13,709 nt of DNA from JBGPIT01 sp041485125 (lineage in GTDB: Bacteria > Desulfobacterota > Binatia > UTPRO1), in NCBI GenBank assembly GCA_041485125.1, contig JBGPIT010000095.1:1-13709 (forward strand), in the 5' to 3' direction. Shown here one piece after another: positions 12,140 through 13,709 of the stretch (within the stretch, counting starts at the first letter, position 1; each line of letters opens with the position of its first letter). The notes beneath the pieces are model-generated. The model saw only the letters and a list, made by a program, of their open reading frames with translations, did not search any database and was not told the DNA's origin. Made by a program: the position numbers and the translations under genes.

Positions 12140-13709
12140 TCACGGGCATGGCGTCAGCGTCGAGCACTCGCGCCACGAGAGCGGCGTCACGTTGTTCGGG
12201 AACTGCGGCAGCGTGACGCGGTCGATCCCGCTGCTCGTGGTGACGAAGCCGCTCGCCTTGTCCTTTTGGATCGTCAACGTCATCTCCGTGGGTACCCCAA
12301 CGCCGATCTTCGTCGTGCGATCGGCGGCCGAGATGCTCTTCGGCGGATTCGGTCCGTCACCGTCGGGATCGGCGACCGTGTCCGGGATGCCGCCGGTCTC
12401 CGAGTTGAGCGCGTAGAGCCGTGCGTCGCCGCCGGTCGAACAGGCGCCGCTCAGCGGCGTGAAGGTCGTGAAGTAGACGTTGAAGTATGTGCCCGGCGAC
12501 GACAGCACTTTCTCGCCGGGGTTCGCGCTGAGACGGATGTACCAGCCCTTCTTCGTCGAGAGCGTGGTCTTGAGCGTCGTTTCGGCGGTCGAGCCGTTCT
12601 GCGCGACGTTGGTCGTCACGTCGAGGAGATCCGATTCGGTGAGGTTCGAGGTACCGTCGTCCTTCACGGCGTAGATGCGGTCGACGTTCGAGGTGTCGAG
12701 CGGGTTCGAGCGGTCGCCCGTGCCGAAGAAGAGGGAGACGTAGCCTTGGTAGCGCGCGACGTCGGGCGCGTAGAAGATGCGCAGCCCCGTAGGGGCGCCG
12801 AAGACCTTCGTCGCCGTCAACGTCTTGCCGTCGATGCGCCACATTTGACCGCCGAGATCGCCGACCCAGGCGCGGTCGAAGTTGCCGTCGCCGTTCAAGT
12901 CGACCACGGCCACGTTGCTCGGAATCGCGAAGTCCATGCCGCTCGGCTTGATCTTCTGGATGACGACGCCGGTGAGGGTGTTGAGCACGTAGACCGCGCG
13001 GCCCCAGCCGCTGCTGTTCGTATTCTTCTTGGAGGGATCATCGAAGTAGGAGTCGTAGCCGGCGCCGACGACGATCGCCTCGGTGCCGTTGTACTTCGTG
13101 AACGTCGGCTCGGACCAGGTTTCGCCGAGCTCGCCGTTCGGCGAGGCGTTCGTCATCTTCCAGAGCAGCTTCGGCGCGGCCTTGTTGGTGACGTCGAGCG
13201 CATAGTAGGCCCGGCCGCCGCGCCCCATGCCGAACACCACGATCTTCTGGCCGTTGCTCATCACCCGCAGCTTGGGCGAGCCGTCGACGAAGAACTGGTG
13301 CGTCGAGCTGCCGCCGGGCGGCAGCAGCTTCAGGCGCGCGAGCTGGATGTCCGGGATGAACGCCCACAGCTCGGCGCCACTCGCCTCATCGAAGGCGTGC
13401 AGCATGCCGTCGTTGGCGCCGACCACGATGGCGCGATCGGTCGCGCTGTACGGCACGAGCAGCGGGACCGAATGGACGATGTCGCCGAGAATCCAATCCC
13501 GCTTCTCGGTGACATTGCCGTCCTGGTCCTCGTCATAGGTGTCGATACCGGTGATGTAGTTGACGAGCTTGTCTTTAGTCGCCACGTCCGCGACGCCGAG
13601 CGTCGCCGGCAGGATGAGCGCGTTGGTGGTCGCGAACTTGTTGGTAGAGGTGGTGAGATCGGTCCCCACCAGGTTCGTGTAGACGTTTCGCGGCGTGGTG
13701 CGGGTCATC
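12140..13709 (-). CDS. pilY1: PilY1-like type IV pilus tip adhesin/assembly protein (N-terminal part off window)
   Basis: C-terminal 522 residues of a PilY1/PilC-type protein (PF05567), which stabilises and primes type IV pili and acts as tip adhesin and surface sensor. The beta-propeller signatures are LGDIVHSVP, GANDGMLHAFD followed by SGAELWAFIP, HQFFVDGSP, a GMGRGGRAYYALDVT strand, and the calcium-binding loop DLNGDGNFD followed by RAWVGDLGGQMWRID (about 12901-12830). The acidic loop DEDQDGN just before LGDIVHS may be a second cation site. The protein ends after SWREC, as PilY1 proteins often do. The frame is still open at the right edge, where the ATG at 13708 is simply internal; full-length relatives exceed 1000 residues, with an N-terminal secretion signal and variable adhesive region. 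Minor pilin genes would be expected upstream, to the right. Confidence 0.93.
   Translation of the reverse strand, partial: MTRTTPRNVYTNLVGTDLTTSTNKFATTNALILPATLGVADVATKDKLVNYITGIDTYDEDQDGNVTEKRDWILGDIVHSVPLLVPYSATDRAIVVGANDGMLHAFDEASGAELWAFIPDIQLARLKLLPPGGSSTHQFFVDGSPKLRVMSNGQKIVVFGMGRGGRAYYALDVTNKAAPKLLWKMTNASPNGELGETWSEPTFTKYNGTEAIVVGAGYDSYFDDPSKKNTNSSGWGRAVYVLNTLTGVVIQKIKPSGMDFAIPSNVAVVDLNGDGNFDRAWVGDLGGQMWRIDGKTLTATKVFGAPTGLRIFYAPDVARYQGYVSLFFGTGDRSNPLDTSNVDRIYAVKDDGTSNLTESDLLDVTTNVAQNGSTAETTLKTTLSTKKGWYIRLSANPGEKVLSSPGTYFNVYFTTFTPLSGACSTGGDARLYALNSETGGIPDTVADPDGDGPNPPKSISAADRTTKIGVGVPTEMTLTIQKDKASGFVTTSSGIDRVTLPQFPNNVTPLSWRECSTLTPCP

Noticed and set aside
11664..12416. Plus-strand ORF of 250 aa antisense to the pilY1 end and the small exported gene
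   Set aside because: No domain, no ribosome binding site, and it overlaps two well-supported minus-strand genes.

Overview
The window is GC-rich (about two thirds G+C by eye), with strong G/C preference at third codon positions and compact genes. It reads as chromosomal DNA of a Gram-negative bacterium. It carries a PilY1-type type IV pilus adhesin, secreted Thr/Pro-rich proteins with signal peptides, an Fe/Mn superoxide dismutase, a leucine-dehydrogenase-type enzyme and a bacterial lipase-maturation-factor-like membrane protein. This mix, and especially the Cys-rich Thr-Pro secreted protein, is what I would expect of the former Deltaproteobacteria or of the uncultured Binatota-like lineages. 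That assignment is a guess from gene content, not a result. I see no tRNA, rRNA, CRISPR array, insertion sequence or phage gene.

Layout. (1) 1-2844, minus: a long secreted protein that leaves the window at its C-terminal end. It has a signal peptide, about 430 residues of Thr-Pro repeats, a PPC-like beta domain and a 171-residue nine-cysteine module that starts again as a second copy. (2) 3206-6233, minus: superoxide dismutase, a metallo-beta-lactamase-fold hydrolase with an alkylsulfatase-type dimerisation domain, and a Leu/Val/Phe dehydrogenase, probably co-transcribed. (3) 6430-8776, plus: a single-domain CheY-like receiver, a 104-residue uncharacterised protein and a BaiN/HI0933-family flavoprotein whose reading frame has no ATG, GTG or TTG in a sensible place. 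(4) 8836-10299, minus: a lipase-maturation-factor-family membrane protein, convergent with the flavoprotein across a strong hairpin. (5) 10627-11613, plus: a TauD/TfdA-type Fe(II)/2-oxoglutarate dioxygenase behind a structured, partly AT-rich leader. (6) 11844-13709, minus: the C-terminal 522 residues of PilY1 followed 5 nt later by a small exported beta-rich protein.

How the genes fit together. PilY1 and the small exported protein form one transcription unit concerned with the cell surface. SOD, hydrolase and dehydrogenase look like a metabolic/stress operon, although no pathway is obvious from the set. The rest are single genes. Nothing here is clearly a new multi-gene system. The observations most worth following are the nine-cysteine tandem module, the missing start codon of the flavoprotein, the leader and shared palindrome around the dioxygenase, and the small exported partner of PilY1. 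The large plus-strand ORFs over 346-3088 and 3161-6716 are shadows of minus-strand genes.
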